64,000 bases of DNA, from assembly GCF_008727775.1 (NCBI RefSeq), contig NZ_CP044232.1, positions 2,542,001 through 2,606,000 of the forward strand. Reading direction: 5' to 3'. This document shows, in pieces, positions 28,769 through 37,273 of this stretch. Position 1 is the stretch's first letter. Every line of letters starts with the position of its first letter. The DNA is from Microbacterium lushaniae. Its GTDB lineage: Bacteria > Actinomycetota > Actinomycetes > Actinomycetales > Microbacteriaceae. The notes below the pieces were generated by a model. That model was not told the DNA's origin. It saw only the letters and a program-made list of their open reading frames with translations, and searched no databases. The translations under genes were made by a program, and so were the position numbers.

Positions 28769-28803
28769 GATGCCCCCGTCCGCGCAGAGCGGACGGGGGC
28801 ATC
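28769..28803. terminator. Terminator after the desaturase gene
   Basis: A 15-bp perfect stem GATGCCCCCGTCCGC pairing with GCGGACGGGGGCATC around GCAGA, 12 bp after the desaturase stop. It would end the desaturase transcript (minus strand). Confidence 0.8.
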
Positions 28804-28814
28804 GGAAGGCGGTG

Positions 28815-29927
28815 TCAGACGCCGCGCAGTTCGTGACGGGTGGGGCAGTCGAACGGGTCGCGCGCGGCCAGTCCCACCTCGTTGAGGTAACGGATCACGA
28901 TGGCGTACGACTCGATGAGGCTCGTCTCGGTGTACGGCACATTCAGGTTCTCGCACGCCTCGCGCACGACCACGCGGGCCCGCGAGAGGTACGGCCGGGC
29001 CATGCTCGGGAACAGGTGGTGCTCGATCTGGTAGTTCAGGCCGCCCATGAGGGTGGTCGCCCACCAGCCGCCGCGCACGTTGCGGGAGGTGCGCACCTGC
29101 TTGGTGAAGAAGTCGAGGCGGGCGTCCGGTGCGATGATCGGCATGCCCTTGTGGTTCGGAGCGAAGGACGCGCCCATGTAGACACCGAAGACGGCCATCT
29201 GCACGAAGATGAAGGCGAAGGCCAGGCCGAGCGGCAGGAAGATGAAGACCGGCACGATGACCGCGGCCAGGCGCAGCAGGATCAGGGAGAGCTCGATCCA
29301 GCGGCCCTTGACGGGCTCACGCGTGGTGACGAGGTACTTGATGCCGAGGAAGTGGAGGTTAAAGCCCTCCATGGTCAGCAGCGGGAAGAACAGCCACCCC
29401 TGACGCTGGGTGATGAAGCGGACCACGCCGCGCGCCTTGCGGGCGTCGTCCTCGACGAAGGAGATCGTGTCGATCTCGATGTCGGGGTCTTTGCTCACCC
29501 GGTTGGGGTTGGCGTGGTGGCGGCTGTGCTTGGAGTCCCACCACGAGTAGCTCATGCCGACGAGGGCAGGGCCGATGATGCGGGAGAGGCGGTCGTTCGC
29601 CGGACCCGAGGAGAGGATGACGCGGTGCGCGGCCTCGTGTGCGAGGAACGCGATCTGCGTGAAGACGATGCCGAGTCCGGCAGCGATCAGGAGCTGGAAC
29701 CAGCTGTCGCCCAGCAGGATGAAGCCGGTGATGAGACCAGCCAGCGCGACCGCGAGGGCGCCGGCGACCAGAGCGTAGAACCACTGGGCGCGGCGAAGCA
29801 GACCCATTTCTTTCACCACCTGCGAGACCTGGGTATAGGCCTTAGCGACAGGCGGGAAGGACTCGCGGGTGGCATACGTCTGCCGGACCGGACCCAACGT
29901 GGCTACAGGGGACGAAACAGTGGTCAA
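28815..29927 (-). CDS. Fatty-acid desaturase, acyl-CoA/lipid type
   Basis: 370 residues starting with TTG at 29927 after AAGGAG. The three histidine boxes that bind the di-iron centre are visible: HEAAH at 97-101, HSRHH at 134-138 and NYQIEHH at 298-304. Four to six membrane segments lie between them (for instance 48-72, 75-95, 214-252). The pattern QIEHH is typical of front-end/linoleoyl-type and DesA3-like desaturases that act on acyl-CoA or phospholipid acyl chains in the membrane with ferredoxin. It needs an external reductase, none of which is nearby. It may serve cold adaptation: the next gene upstream on the same strand encodes a cold-shock protein. The gene is isolated, with a terminator behind it. 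Confidence 0.9.
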   Translation of the reverse strand: MTTVSSPVATLGPVRQTYATRESFPPVAKAYTQVSQVVKEMGLLRRAQWFYALVAGALAVALAGLITGFILLGDSWFQLLIAAGLGIVFTQIAFLAHEAAHRVILSSGPANDRLSRIIGPALVGMSYSWWDSKHSRHHANPNRVSKDPDIEIDTISFVEDDARKARGVVRFITQRQGWLFFPLLTMEGFNLHFLGIKYLVTTREPVKGRWIELSLILLRLAAVIVPVFIFLPLGLAFAFIFVQMAVFGVYMGASFAPNHKGMPIIAPDARLDFFTKQVRTSRNVRGGWWATTLMGGLNYQIEHHLFPSMARPYLSRARVVVREACENLNVPYTETSLIESYAIVIRYLNEVGLAARDPFDCPTRHELRGV

Positions 29928-30080
29928 GAGGCTCCTTGGGTGTACAGCAAGACCAGAGTCCCTGCTGAGACGGTGCGGGAGGCGATCACAACCCGCTATC
30001 GCCGACCCTACGGGGGACGGCTGGTGCCCATGTGTGAACCACGCGATACACAGCTAGTCCACAGCAGGGGCAGGGTATAG

Positions 30081-30117
30081 AAAAAGGATGCGGCGGGCTT
30101 TCGCCCGCCACATCCTT
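30081..30117 (-). terminator. Terminator after the cold-shock gene
   Basis: On the minus strand AAGGATG and CATCCTT enclose GGCGGGC/GCCCGCC (one mismatch between the two stem parts) with a tetraloop, followed by TTTTTC. It is a textbook intrinsic terminator starting 4 bp after the cold-shock stop. Confidence 0.9.
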
Positions 30118-30120
30118 GCA

Positions 30121-30324
30121 TCACACGAGGCGAATGCTCGAGGCCTGCGGGCCCTTCGGGCCACGCTCGACGTCGAACTCGACGCGCTGCGCCTCTTCGA
30201 GCGAGCGGAAGCCGCCACCCTCGATCGCGCTGTAGTGCGCGAACACGTCGGGCGAGCCGTCCTCGGGTGCGATGAAGCCGTAGCCCTTTTCGGAGTTGAA
30301 CCACTTAACAGTTCCGAATGCCAT
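30121..30324 (-). CDS. Cold-shock protein, CspA family
   Basis: 67 residues, a single cold-shock domain. The RNA-binding motifs are KGYGFIAP (RNP1) and DVFAHYSAI (RNP2). [12 protein letters not shown] at the start and [24 protein letters not shown] in the middle are diagnostic. It binds single-stranded RNA/DNA and acts as an RNA chaperone. The ATG at 30324 follows AGAGAG; a 292-residue in-frame upstream extension is uninterrupted but is not a cold-shock fold and is treated separately (30430-30640). An intrinsic terminator follows immediately. Confidence 0.96.
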   Translation of the reverse strand: MAFGTVKWFNSEKGYGFIAPEDGSPDVFAHYSAIEGGGFRSLEEAQRVEFDVERGPKGPQASSIRLV

Positions 30325-30429
30325 CGGATCTCTCTTTCTTGAAGAGGGGCCGCGACGGCGACCCCGATGACCGCGACGAACACATCGCGGAGATATGGGG
30401 CGACGTCGCCCGAGATGAGGGTGGCCACA

Positions 30430-30640
30430 GTCGTAGCCGGTGGGGGTCTCGAGCGCGTCCTGCGCTGCAGCGAGGCCCGTGAACACTCCCAGACGTACCC
30501 CGACTGCGTCGTGCGCGGAGAATCCAGCGTCATCGACCGTGACGTGCCCGGCGTACTCGCCGCGCGAGTGCGCGACATACACGTCGAGATCGGCCTTGAG
30601 CCACGTCAGCAGAGCGGGGGGTACGGCGGTGGAGAGAAGT
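30430..30640 (-). other. Coding-like stretch in the cold-shock 5' region
   Basis: Between the cold-shock gene and its upstream neighbour a frame reads [20 protein letters not shown] and [20 protein letters not shown], with the hydrophobic rhythm of a small globular protein and no stop. No ATG with a ribosome site was found; GTG at about 30580 lacks one. It also stays open into the cold-shock gene. It is either a small gene with an unseen start, or the relic of one. The stretch 30325-30836 otherwise contains nothing recognised. Confidence 0.3.
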
Positions 30641-30836
30641 GAAGAAGAGATGTGAAGAAGTCGATTCAGTTCGTGCAGTCCGGTTCGGCAATGATCGTCA
30701 CGGACTTCGGTTTCTGTGCCCGGTCGGGCGTTGCCCGTCTTTGGACATACCAACCGGACAGCCGGCGTGCTCGTCTGCGCGCCGTTCTCCCACCCTACAG
30801 CAGTGCGGCCGAAAAGTCCTCTTCGCGTGGATATCG

Positions 30837-31148
30837 TCAGTTCTGCTCGTCCCAGTCGAATCCGGCCGTGGTGCCGGCGAGCACGGCAGCACGACGGCGG
30901 ATGCTCCACGCGGCGAGGTCCTCGCCCTCCAGTGAAAGCGGCAACTGAGGTTCGGATCGCACGGCCACCAGTGGCGTGCCGGCACCCAGGGTCAGCCACG
31001 CCTGGGCGGGCTGACCGTCCAGCAGCGCCGGGATCGAAACGAGTTCGGTGCGTCCCTGGTCGGCGAGCACTCGGAAATACTCCAACAACGCCTCGGCGAC
31101 GTCGTCACTGGTGGCCAGGCGGGCGCCCGTGACGAAGATGTCGAACAT
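30837..31148 (-). CDS. Small protein of unknown function
   Basis: 103 residues from the ATG at 31148 after GGGAGAGC. The sequence [57 protein letters not shown]... ends DWDEQN; no known domain is recognised. It is mixed alpha/beta in appearance, acidic and soluble, with the layout beta-alpha-beta-beta. Similar short proteins lie near cold-shock genes in this family, though the link is unproven. It may be part of the same transcript as the cold-shock region, but 512 bp separate it from that gene. Confidence 0.6.
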   Translation of the reverse strand: MFDIFVTGARLATSDDVAEALLEYFRVLADQGRTELVSIPALLDGQPAQAWLTLGAGTPLVAVRSEPQLPLSLEGEDLAAWSIRRRAAVLAGTTAGFDWDEQN

Positions 31149-31266
31149 CTGCTCTCCCTCGTACATTGAGTGCGCTCGGGTGCGCGTACACGATCGATCC
31201 ATGTTCATCAAGATGCCGGCACAGACCTAGCCCTTGACCCCGTCGCAGGCCCGCGCTAGACAGCGG

Positions 31267-32028
31267 TCACCACAACAGGTAGAGCGCTCCGATGACGGTG
31301 AGCACGATGACGAGCCGCTCGAACACCTCCTGACGCAGGCGCCTTGCCAGCACGCGGCCGGCCAGCGCACCCACGATCACCGCGGGAAGCAGCCACAGGT
31401 CGATCCACAGGCTGTCGACCGAGAACAGCCCGAGGGCGGCGGCGAAGGGCACCTTGCCGATGTTGACGACGGCGAAGAACCACGCGGCGGTGCCCAGGAA
31501 CGTCTTCACCGGGAAGCGGGCGGCAAGGAAGTACATCGACATGACCGGTCCGGCGGCGTTGGCGACCATGGTCGTGAATCCCCCGAGGGTGCCGTACACC
31601 GCCGCCGCGGGCCATCCGCCGCTCGGCTCGCGGCCGCCACGGGCGGCGGCGTACCGCCGCCACAGCGTCACGGCCACCACCAGCAGGAGCAGCACGCCGA
31701 TGACGCGCCGCACCCCGACGTCGTCGGCGACGGCGAGGAACAGCACGCCGAGGAGGATCCCCGCCAGCACGGCCGGGATGAGCCGCACCAGCATGCGCCA
31801 GCGGGCGTGCCGCCGATACGTCCACAGCGCGAACATGTCTCCGACGATGAGAAGCAGCAGCAGCGTCGCCGTCGATTCACGGGCTGGGAGGACGGCCGCG
31901 AAGAGCGCGACGGCGAGCGTGCCGGCCCCGGGAAGCGCGGTCTTGGACAGCCCGACCACCACAGCGCCCAGCGCCAGCAGCATCCACGAGACGATCGTGA
32001 GATCGTCGAGGGCGACGGCACCGGTCAC
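31267..32028 (-). CDS. TauE/SafE-family permease
   Basis: 253 residues from a GTG at 32028 preceded by GAGGGG. Eight hydrophobic segments in two repeats are visible; the family blocks are WMLLALGAVVVGLSKTALPGAG near the N-terminus and YGTLGGFTTMVANAAGPVMSMYFL in the second half. The GxxxGFTTMxANAxGP segment is the best-known TauE/SafE signature. Members export sulfite, sulfoacetate or organosulfonates, or take them up; substrate cannot be told. The gene is alone between the hypothetical protein gene and a region with a decayed hsp20 tail. Start choice is uncertain because the ribosome site is very close to GTG; in-frame starts further downstream are possible. Confidence 0.88.
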   Translation of the reverse strand: MTGAVALDDLTIVSWMLLALGAVVVGLSKTALPGAGTLAVALFAAVLPARESTATLLLLLIVGDMFALWTYRRHARWRMLVRLIPAVLAGILLGVLFLAVADDVGVRRVIGVLLLLVVAVTLWRRYAAARGGREPSGGWPAAAVYGTLGGFTTMVANAAGPVMSMYFLAARFPVKTFLGTAAWFFAVVNIGKVPFAAALGLFSVDSLWIDLWLLPAVIVGALAGRVLARRLRQEVFERLVIVLTVIGALYLLW

Positions 32029-32071
32029 CCCCTCAGGCTATGCCCCGCGACACCGGGCCTGACACGCGAAA

Positions 32072-32095
32072 GGGGCGAGCCCGAAGGCCCGCCCC
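32072..32095 (-). terminator. Terminator beyond the hsp20 remnant
   Basis: On the minus strand GGGGCG and GCC in the left arm pair with GGC and CGCCCC in the right arm, separated by a TTCG loop and followed by CTTTC. It is best read as the original hsp20 terminator, now left behind. Confidence 0.65.
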
Positions 32096-32110
32096 CGCGC
32101 GTGATCGCCG

Positions 32111-32218
32111 CTACTGCTCGATCGGATGCGGTGCATCCGACTCGTGCGCGCGGATGGTGGCGTCGCCGGCGTCGGTGGCCACTTCGATGCGGCGCGGCTT
32201 GGCGCGCTCGCTGACGGG
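32111..32218 (-). pseudogene. Remnant 3' end of a small heat-shock protein gene (hsp20)
   Basis: Directly after the stop of the zinc-finger gene a frame of 35 codons reads PVSERAKPRRIEVATDAG... ending with PIEQ and TAG. P-V-x-E-x-A-K-P-R-x-I is the last beta-strand and the I-x-I region of Hsp20/alpha-crystallin chaperones, usually preceded by Ile. The rest of the gene is missing, and the codon that should precede Pro is the zinc-finger gene's TGA. A deletion or recombination has therefore fused the two loci and left only the chaperone C-terminus. No start codon remains, so it is a pseudogene. Confidence 0.75.
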
Positions 32219-32581
32219 TCAGCGACCAGCCGCGCGGGCGGCGAGCTGCCGCCGCCAGTCGGACGGGACCCGCCCTTCCGGCCCGGGTGAGGGCTGGGAC
32301 TCCGGCCGGCTGGTCGGCTCAGCCAGGGCCGGCCCCTCCACCATGGCCTGCTCCTGGTAGTCCCACCACCAGTCCTCGCCGGGCTCGAAGCTCTGGATGA
32401 ACCGGTGCCCTGTGCTGTGCCAATGCGCGGTGGCATGCCGCGACAGCGAATCGTCGCAGCATCCGACATGCCCGCACGCCGCACAGCGGCGCAGATGCAC
32501 CCACCAGCCCCCGTCGGCGTCGCAGTCGATGCATCCCGTCGACGAGGGCGGGGCGGTGGGGTCGATCTGAGCCGGAGTCAT
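32219..32581 (-). CDS. UBP-type zinc-finger protein
   Basis: 120 residues. The pattern C-I-D-C, W-x-H-L-R-R-C-x-x-C-G-H-x-G-C-C and H-A-T-A-H-W-x-x-T-G-H matches the UBP/BUZ zinc finger that, in eukaryotes, binds the C-terminus of ubiquitin. Bacterial versions, common in actinobacteria, are unstudied. An acidic tryptophan-rich motif (FEPGEDWWWDYQ) follows, then a disordered tail. The C-terminal tail RQLAARAAGR ends exactly at the junction with the hsp20 remnant, so the original C-terminus may have been altered by the deletion. It is the last intact gene in this part; a DUF2510 gene is 12 bp upstream. Confidence 0.82.
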   Translation of the reverse strand: MTPAQIDPTAPPSSTGCIDCDADGGWWVHLRRCAACGHVGCCDDSLSRHATAHWHSTGHRFIQSFEPGEDWWWDYQEQAMVEGPALAEPTSRPESQPSPGPEGRVPSDWRRQLAARAAGR

Positions 32582-32593
32582 GGCTGCAGGTCG

Positions 32594-33358
32594 TTACGGG
32601 GCCATCGGGCTGTCGTAGATGGCGGCCAGGGCGAACAGCTGGTTCAGGAGGTAGGAGGCGAACACCACACCGATGATCAGCGTTCCCACCGATACGGCGA
32701 TCCAGGCCCACACCGGGCCCAGGCCCTTGCCGGTCTGCCGGCGCAGCACCACGCCCCGGCCGATGACGTACACGCCGTTGCTGATCACCAGGGTGAAGAA
32801 GATCCACGCCCAGTGGAACGGCTTGTCGATCCCGCGCGCACGCAGCGCGCGCCAGTCGAGGTAGGCGAAGACGATCTGCGCGGCGATGACGAGGTAACCC
32901 AGGAGGGTCAGCAGAAGCGTCGCTCCGGTGAACGATCCCACCCACTCCGCCGACGCGGAGCCGTTGGGGTCGAGGACGGCGGCTTCGAGGAAGCCGTTCC
33001 AATCGAGGAAGAACAGCGGCACGATGCTCAGCAGCGGCACGAAGACGACCAGCCAGATCCACGGCGTGTCGGTCGGAATGTCGCGTCGCACCGGAGCGGG
33101 GGCCGCCGACGGATAGGACGGATAGGCGGAGGGTGCCGACGAGTACGCGGCAGGCGCCTGCTGGTAGGGCGGGTACGCGGCGGGGGCCGCGGGCGCGGCG
33201 CTGGCCGGGGCTGCGGGCGCCGCGTTGGCCGGGGCGGCGGGTGCGGGGTTCGCGGGCTGACGGGCTTCGGTCCACGCCGTGCCGTTCCACCAGCGGTGGA
33301 CGGAGGGGTTGTCAGGGTCGGCGTACCACCCCGGAGGGAACTGCTGTGCGTCGGTCAT
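32594..33358 (-). CDS. DUF2510 membrane protein
   Basis: 254 residues. The N-terminal 35 residues form the DUF2510 motif: PPGWYADPDNPSVHRWWNGTAW. An Ala/Pro/Tyr-rich linker (residues 40-90) follows, then four membrane helices (about 100-121, 140-168, 188-208, 222-245). DUF2510 occurs at the N-terminus of many actinobacterial membrane proteins and its role is unknown; it might bind cell-wall or lipid partners. The start at ATG 33358 follows AAGGATCGAC. It lies 12 bp upstream of the zinc-finger gene, so both may share a transcript. Its own promoter would lie within the 51 bp behind the dnaE2 stop. Confidence 0.82.
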   Translation of the reverse strand: MTDAQQFPPGWYADPDNPSVHRWWNGTAWTEARQPANPAPAAPANAAPAAPASAAPAAPAAYPPYQQAPAAYSSAPSAYPSYPSAAPAPVRRDIPTDTPWIWLVVFVPLLSIVPLFFLDWNGFLEAAVLDPNGSASAEWVGSFTGATLLLTLLGYLVIAAQIVFAYLDWRALRARGIDKPFHWAWIFFTLVISNGVYVIGRGVVLRRQTGKGLGPVWAWIAVSVGTLIIGVVFASYLLNQLFALAAIYDSPMAP

Positions 33359-33409
33359 GTCGATCCTTCCGAAGTGCCGTATTCGGGTCGAGTCTAGAGG
33401 TCACCGGAC

Positions 33410-36400
33410 TCAGCGGAAATCACGTGACGAGTGCGCCACCCCCACCCTCAGATCGTCGAAACGATCGGCGACGAGGTTCGTCACCCCCTCCACCGAACGC
33501 TCCAGCATCCCCCGGACGATGAGGGCCGGCGACTCCCGCACGATGCGCCGATGACGGTTCCACACCCCGACCGAGCAGATCACGTTGACCAGCCCGTGCT
33601 CGTCCTCGAGATTGAGGAATGTGATGCCGGATGCTGTGGCCGGTCGCTGCCGGTGGGTCACGAGCCCGGCGACCTCGACCCGCCGGCCGTTCTCGTGCGT
33701 GCGCAGCTCCCGCGAGGTGAGCACGCCGCGCGCGTCGAGCTGGGAGCGGTAATGCGCGAGCGGATGATCGCCCGGCGAGATCCCGGTCGCCCACAGGTCG
33801 GCGGCGAGCACCTCGTAGCTGGTGGGATCGGGGAAGAGGGGCGGCTGCACCGACACCATCGATTCGGGCAGGTACTCGGCCCGATCCTGCGCGGCCGAAC
33901 CGGCGCTCCAGATCGCCTCCCGGCGGGTGACGCCGAGACACTCGAAGGCGCCCGCGGTGGCGAGGGCCTCCAACTGCACGGCGGTGAGCCCGGTGCGGCG
34001 CACGAGGTCGCGCAGATCGCGGTACGGACCCGACGCTTCGCGCTCGGCCACGATGCGCTCGGCCACCTTCGCGCCGATCCCGGTGACGGCGGCCAGCCCG
34101 AGGCGCACGGCGAACCGCCCGTCCCGGCGGTGCGCCTCCGACTCGTCCGGTTCGGAGGGGTCGAATTCGCCCACCGGCGGCTGCACGCGCTCGGCGCACG
34201 CCTCCCGCCCGGTCGGCGGAAATCGAGGGGATCGCGCGGATCGAGGAGCGGATCCGTCCGCAGCATCCCCGATTCCCGGGATCTCCTCGGATTCCGCGTG
34301 CGGTTCGAGGAGGGCCTGCACCCCCGAGCGCAGCAGGTCGGGGCGGCGCACCTCGACGCCGTGCCGGCGAGCGTCGGCGCTCAGCGTCGCCGGCGAGTAG
34401 AACCCCATCGGCTGCGCGCGCAGGAGCCCGGCCAGGAACGCGGCCGGATAGTGCAGCTTGATCCATGAGCTGGCGTAGACCAGCAGGGCGAACGAGAGGG
34501 AGTGGGATTCGGCGAACCCGAAGTTCGCGAACGCCTGGATCTTCGCGTAGATCCCGTCGGCGACCTCGCCGGTGAGGTTGTTGCGGGCCATTCCGGCGTA
34601 CAGCTTCTCGCGGAGCTTCTCGATCCGCTCCACGCCGCGCTTGGATCCCATCGCCCGGCGGAGGAGGTCGGCATCCTCCGCGGTGCAGTCCCCCACCGCG
34701 ACGGCCATCTGCATGAGCTGCTCCTGGAACACCGGCACGCCCATCGTGCGCTCGAGCACGGGCTTCAGCTTCGGGTGCGCGTAGGTCACCTCCTCCTGGC
34801 CCAGCTTGCGGCGGACGAACGGATGCACCGCCCCGCCCTGGATCGGACCGGGGCGCACGAGCGCGATCTGCACCACGAGGTCGTAGAACCGGCGCGGCTG
34901 CAGGCGCGGGAGGAGCCCCATCTGCGCGCGCGACTCGACCTGGAACACCCCGATCGAATCGGCGCGGCACAGCATGTCGTAGACCGCCTTCTCCTCCTTC
35001 GGGATCGTCGCGAGCTCCCACGCCTCCCCCGTGGCGTCACGGATGAGGTCGAAGCAGTACTGCAGCGCCGCCAGCATCCCCAGGCCCAGCAGATCGAACT
35101 TCACCAGCCCCATCCAGGCGGCATCGTCCTTGTCCCACTGGATGACGGTGCGATCCTCCATCCGTGCGTGCTCGATCGGCACGACCTCCCCCACCGGGCG
35201 GTCGGTGAGCACCATGCCGCCGGAGTGGATCCCCAGGTGCCGCGGCGCCTTCAGCAGTTCGGTCGCGTACGCGAGCACCTGGTCGGGGATGTCGTGGTCG
35301 GCGCCGGTGTCGAGCGCCGCCCCCCACCGCTCGACCTGCTTCGACCATGCGTCCTGCTGCCCCGGCGAGTGCCCGAGCGCCTTGGCCATGTCGCGGACGG
35401 CGTTCTTCGGCCGGTACTGGATGACGTTGGCCACCTGCGCGGCCCGGTCACGGCCGTACTGGCGGTACACCCACTGGATGATCTCCTCGCGGCGGTCGGA
35501 GTCGAAGTCGACGTCGATGTCGGGCTCCTCGTCGCGGAGGCTCGAGAGGAACCGCTCGAACGGCAGGTCGTAGGCGATCGAGTCGACCGCGGTGATGTCG
35601 AGCAGGAAGCACACGGCGCTGTTCGCTGCCGAACCGCGACCCTGGCACAGGATGCCGCGGCGGCGGGCCTCCTGCACGATGCCGTAGACGATGAGGAAGT
35701 AGCCGGGGAAGTCCTTCATCTCGATCACCCCCAGCTCGCGCTCGATGCGGTCGCGATCCTTCGGCTTCAGGTCGGGGTACTTGCGCGGCACCGCCTCCCA
35801 GACGAGATGCCGCAGCCACGACATCGGCGTGTGCCCGTCGGGCACCTCCTGCTTCGGCAGCGCGGGCTTGGCGCGCCGCAGGGGGAAGGCCAGCTCGTCA
35901 GCGAGGGTCACGGTGCGCGCCACCGCGCCGGGGTACCGCGCGAACCGGCGGGCCATCTCCGCACCCGAGCGCAGGTGCGCACCGGCGTGGGCGGGCAGCC
36001 ATCCGTCGAGTTCGTCCAGGCCCCGGTTCGCCCGCACCGCGGCCACGGCCGCTGCCAGGAGTTCACGCTCGGGGACGGCGTAGTGCACGTTGTTCGTGGC
36101 GAGCAACGGCAGCTTCCGCTCGGCGGCGAGCGCGGCGAGGAGGTCGTTGTGGCGCGAGTCCAGCGGATTGCCGTGATCCATCAGTTCGACGTGCACCGCG
36201 TCGGGTCCGAAGCGCTCGACGAGCCGGTCGAGCGCGGCGGCCGCCGCATCCGGACCTTGCTCGGCGAGCGCGCGACGGACGGTTCCCTTGCGACATCCGG
36301 TGAGCACCGCCCAGTGCGGGTCGCGGGGGCCGCCGGAGCGCTCGGCGAGCTCGTCGAGGTCGTACACCGGCCGGCCCTTCTCGGCGCCGCGCAGCTGTGC

Positions 36401-36883
36401 GGCCGTGATCGCCGCCGCGAGCCGGTGGTACCCCTCCTCCCCGCGGGCCAGCACGAGCAGGTGCGAGCCGACCGGATCGGGTTCGCCGTTCTGCGGCCCG
36501 GGCAGGTTCAGCGACAGCTCCGCGCCGAACACGGTGCCCAGCTGCAGCGTCTCGGCGGCCTCGGCTAATCGGACGATCCCGTAGAAGCCGTCGTGGTCGG
36601 TGACCGCCAGGGCGTGCAGCCCCAGCCGCTCGGCCTCCTCGGCGAGTTCTTCGGGCGAGGATGCGCCGTCCAGGAACGAGTACGACGAGTGGGCGTGCAG
36701 TTCCGCGTAGGGCACGGCGTCGGCCGGACGCTCGATGGCCGGGGGCACGTACGGTCCGCGCTTGTGCGACCACGCCGGGCTGTCACCACCGTCCGCTCCG
36801 GCGGGAACCGTGCCGGGGCGACGTCGATCACTGAGCGTGCGTTCGATCTCCGACCACGGCACGGGCGGGTTGTGGAAGCCCAT
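33410..36883 (-). CDS. dnaE2: Error-prone DNA polymerase III alpha subunit
   Basis: 1157 residues from the ATG at 36883, after GGGGCGACTG; the longer frame adds only Ala/Arg low complexity. A PHP domain opens the protein (YAELHAHSSYSFLDGASSPEEL with His63/His65 and DHDGFYGI). The palm holds the acidic motif PDIDVDFDSDRREE near residue 456. QGRGSAANSAVCFLLDITAVD and KFDLLGLGMLAALQ are also visible. A C-terminal OB-like fold (VAGLVTHRQRPATASGITFL, EDEHGLVNVI) is typical of DnaE2, which lacks the tau-binding C-terminus of DnaE1. DnaE2 (ImuC) does translesion synthesis and mutagenesis under SOS control together with ImuB. It is the last gene of the imuA-imuB operon, 183 bp after a DUF6504 gene. 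That gap carries purine-rich GAGCGGAGGAG repeats. Confidence 0.95.
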   Translation of the reverse strand: MGFHNPPVPWSEIERTLSDRRRPGTVPAGADGGDSPAWSHKRGPYVPPAIERPADAVPYAELHAHSSYSFLDGASSPEELAEEAERLGLHALAVTDHDGFYGIVRLAEAAETLQLGTVFGAELSLNLPGPQNGEPDPVGSHLLVLARGEEGYHRLAAAITAAQLRGAEKGRPVYDLDELAERSGGPRDPHWAVLTGCRKGTVRRALAEQGPDAAAAALDRLVERFGPDAVHVELMDHGNPLDSRHNDLLAALAAERKLPLLATNNVHYAVPERELLAAAVAAVRANRGLDELDGWLPAHAGAHLRSGAEMARRFARYPGAVARTVTLADELAFPLRRAKPALPKQEVPDGHTPMSWLRHLVWEAVPRKYPDLKPKDRDRIERELGVIEMKDFPGYFLIVYGIVQEARRRGILCQGRGSAANSAVCFLLDITAVDSIAYDLPFERFLSSLRDEEPDIDVDFDSDRREEIIQWVYRQYGRDRAAQVANVIQYRPKNAVRDMAKALGHSPGQQDAWSKQVERWGAALDTGADHDIPDQVLAYATELLKAPRHLGIHSGGMVLTDRPVGEVVPIEHARMEDRTVIQWDKDDAAWMGLVKFDLLGLGMLAALQYCFDLIRDATGEAWELATIPKEEKAVYDMLCRADSIGVFQVESRAQMGLLPRLQPRRFYDLVVQIALVRPGPIQGGAVHPFVRRKLGQEEVTYAHPKLKPVLERTMGVPVFQEQLMQMAVAVGDCTAEDADLLRRAMGSKRGVERIEKLREKLYAGMARNNLTGEVADGIYAKIQAFANFGFAESHSLSFALLVYASSWIKLHYPAAFLAGLLRAQPMGFYSPATLSADARRHGVEVRRPDLLRSGVQALLEPHAESEEIPGIGDAADGSAPRSARSPRFPPTGREACAERVQPPVGEFDPSEPDESEAHRRDGRFAVRLGLAAVTGIGAKVAERIVAEREASGPYRDLRDLVRRTGLTAVQLEALATAGAFECLGVTRREAIWSAGSAAQDRAEYLPESMVSVQPPLFPDPTSYEVLAADLWATGISPGDHPLAHYRSQLDARGVLTSRELRTHENGRRVEVAGLVTHRQRPATASGITFLNLEDEHGLVNVICSVGVWNRHRRIVRESPALIVRGMLERSVEGVTNLVADRFDDLRVGVAHSSRDFR

Positions 36884-37066
36884 CAGTCGCCCCCTCCGCC
36901 CGGCCCCGCCGGCGCAGGACGCAGAGGTGCTGCGAGCGGAGGAGATGTCGCGAGCGGAGGAGGAAATGCGCGGGTCTGCTCCTCCCGCCACCACATCTCC
37001 TCCCCCCGCGACGCGGAGGCGGGGTGGGCCGTAAAGGTGGATTGCGACGCGGGGAGGGGGCGGGGG

Positions 37067-37273
37067 TCAGTCATAGCGCCCCTCCGCGGTCCAGGTGCCG
37101 CCCTCCTCCACCAGCAGCCACGCCGTTCCGTCGTCGTCGACCACCTGGAAGCGGTGCGCTCGGCGACGGCGCGCCGCATCCCATCCCCGCTCGCGGATCG
37201 GCCACGGCCCCGCCCACGACCGGATGCGGCTGCGCCGAGCCCCCGCGGCGAGGAAGGCCGGCGGGGCGCTCAT
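37067..37273 (-). CDS. DUF6504 protein of the mutasome operon
   Basis: 68 residues, starting ATGA-overlapped with the imuB stop. The sequence has RRSRIRSWAGPWPIRERGWD, then HRFQVVDDDGTAWLLVEEGGTWTAEGRYD, matching DUF6504 proteins that are usually found between imuB and dnaE2 in actinobacteria. Such proteins are short, basic at the N-terminus and beta-rich, and may bind the mutasome or DNA; no role has been proved as far as known. The 36 residues before the first Met in the same frame are ignored. The gene is too short to be noticed on its own, but operon position and the conserved WPIRERxWD motif make it convincing. Confidence 0.82.
   Translation of the reverse strand: MSAPPAFLAAGARRSRIRSWAGPWPIRERGWDAARRRRAHRFQVVDDDGTAWLLVEEGGTWTAEGRYD

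Noticed and set aside
33420..36568. Long plus and minus shadow frames within dnaE2
   Set aside because: They do not show domains, and dnaE2 motifs are all in the chosen frame.
36884..37066. A gene in the gap between DUF6504 and dnaE2
   Set aside because: Open frames here read Arg/Gly/Pro low-complexity from GAGCGGAGGAG repeats, without a plausible ribosome site or domain.
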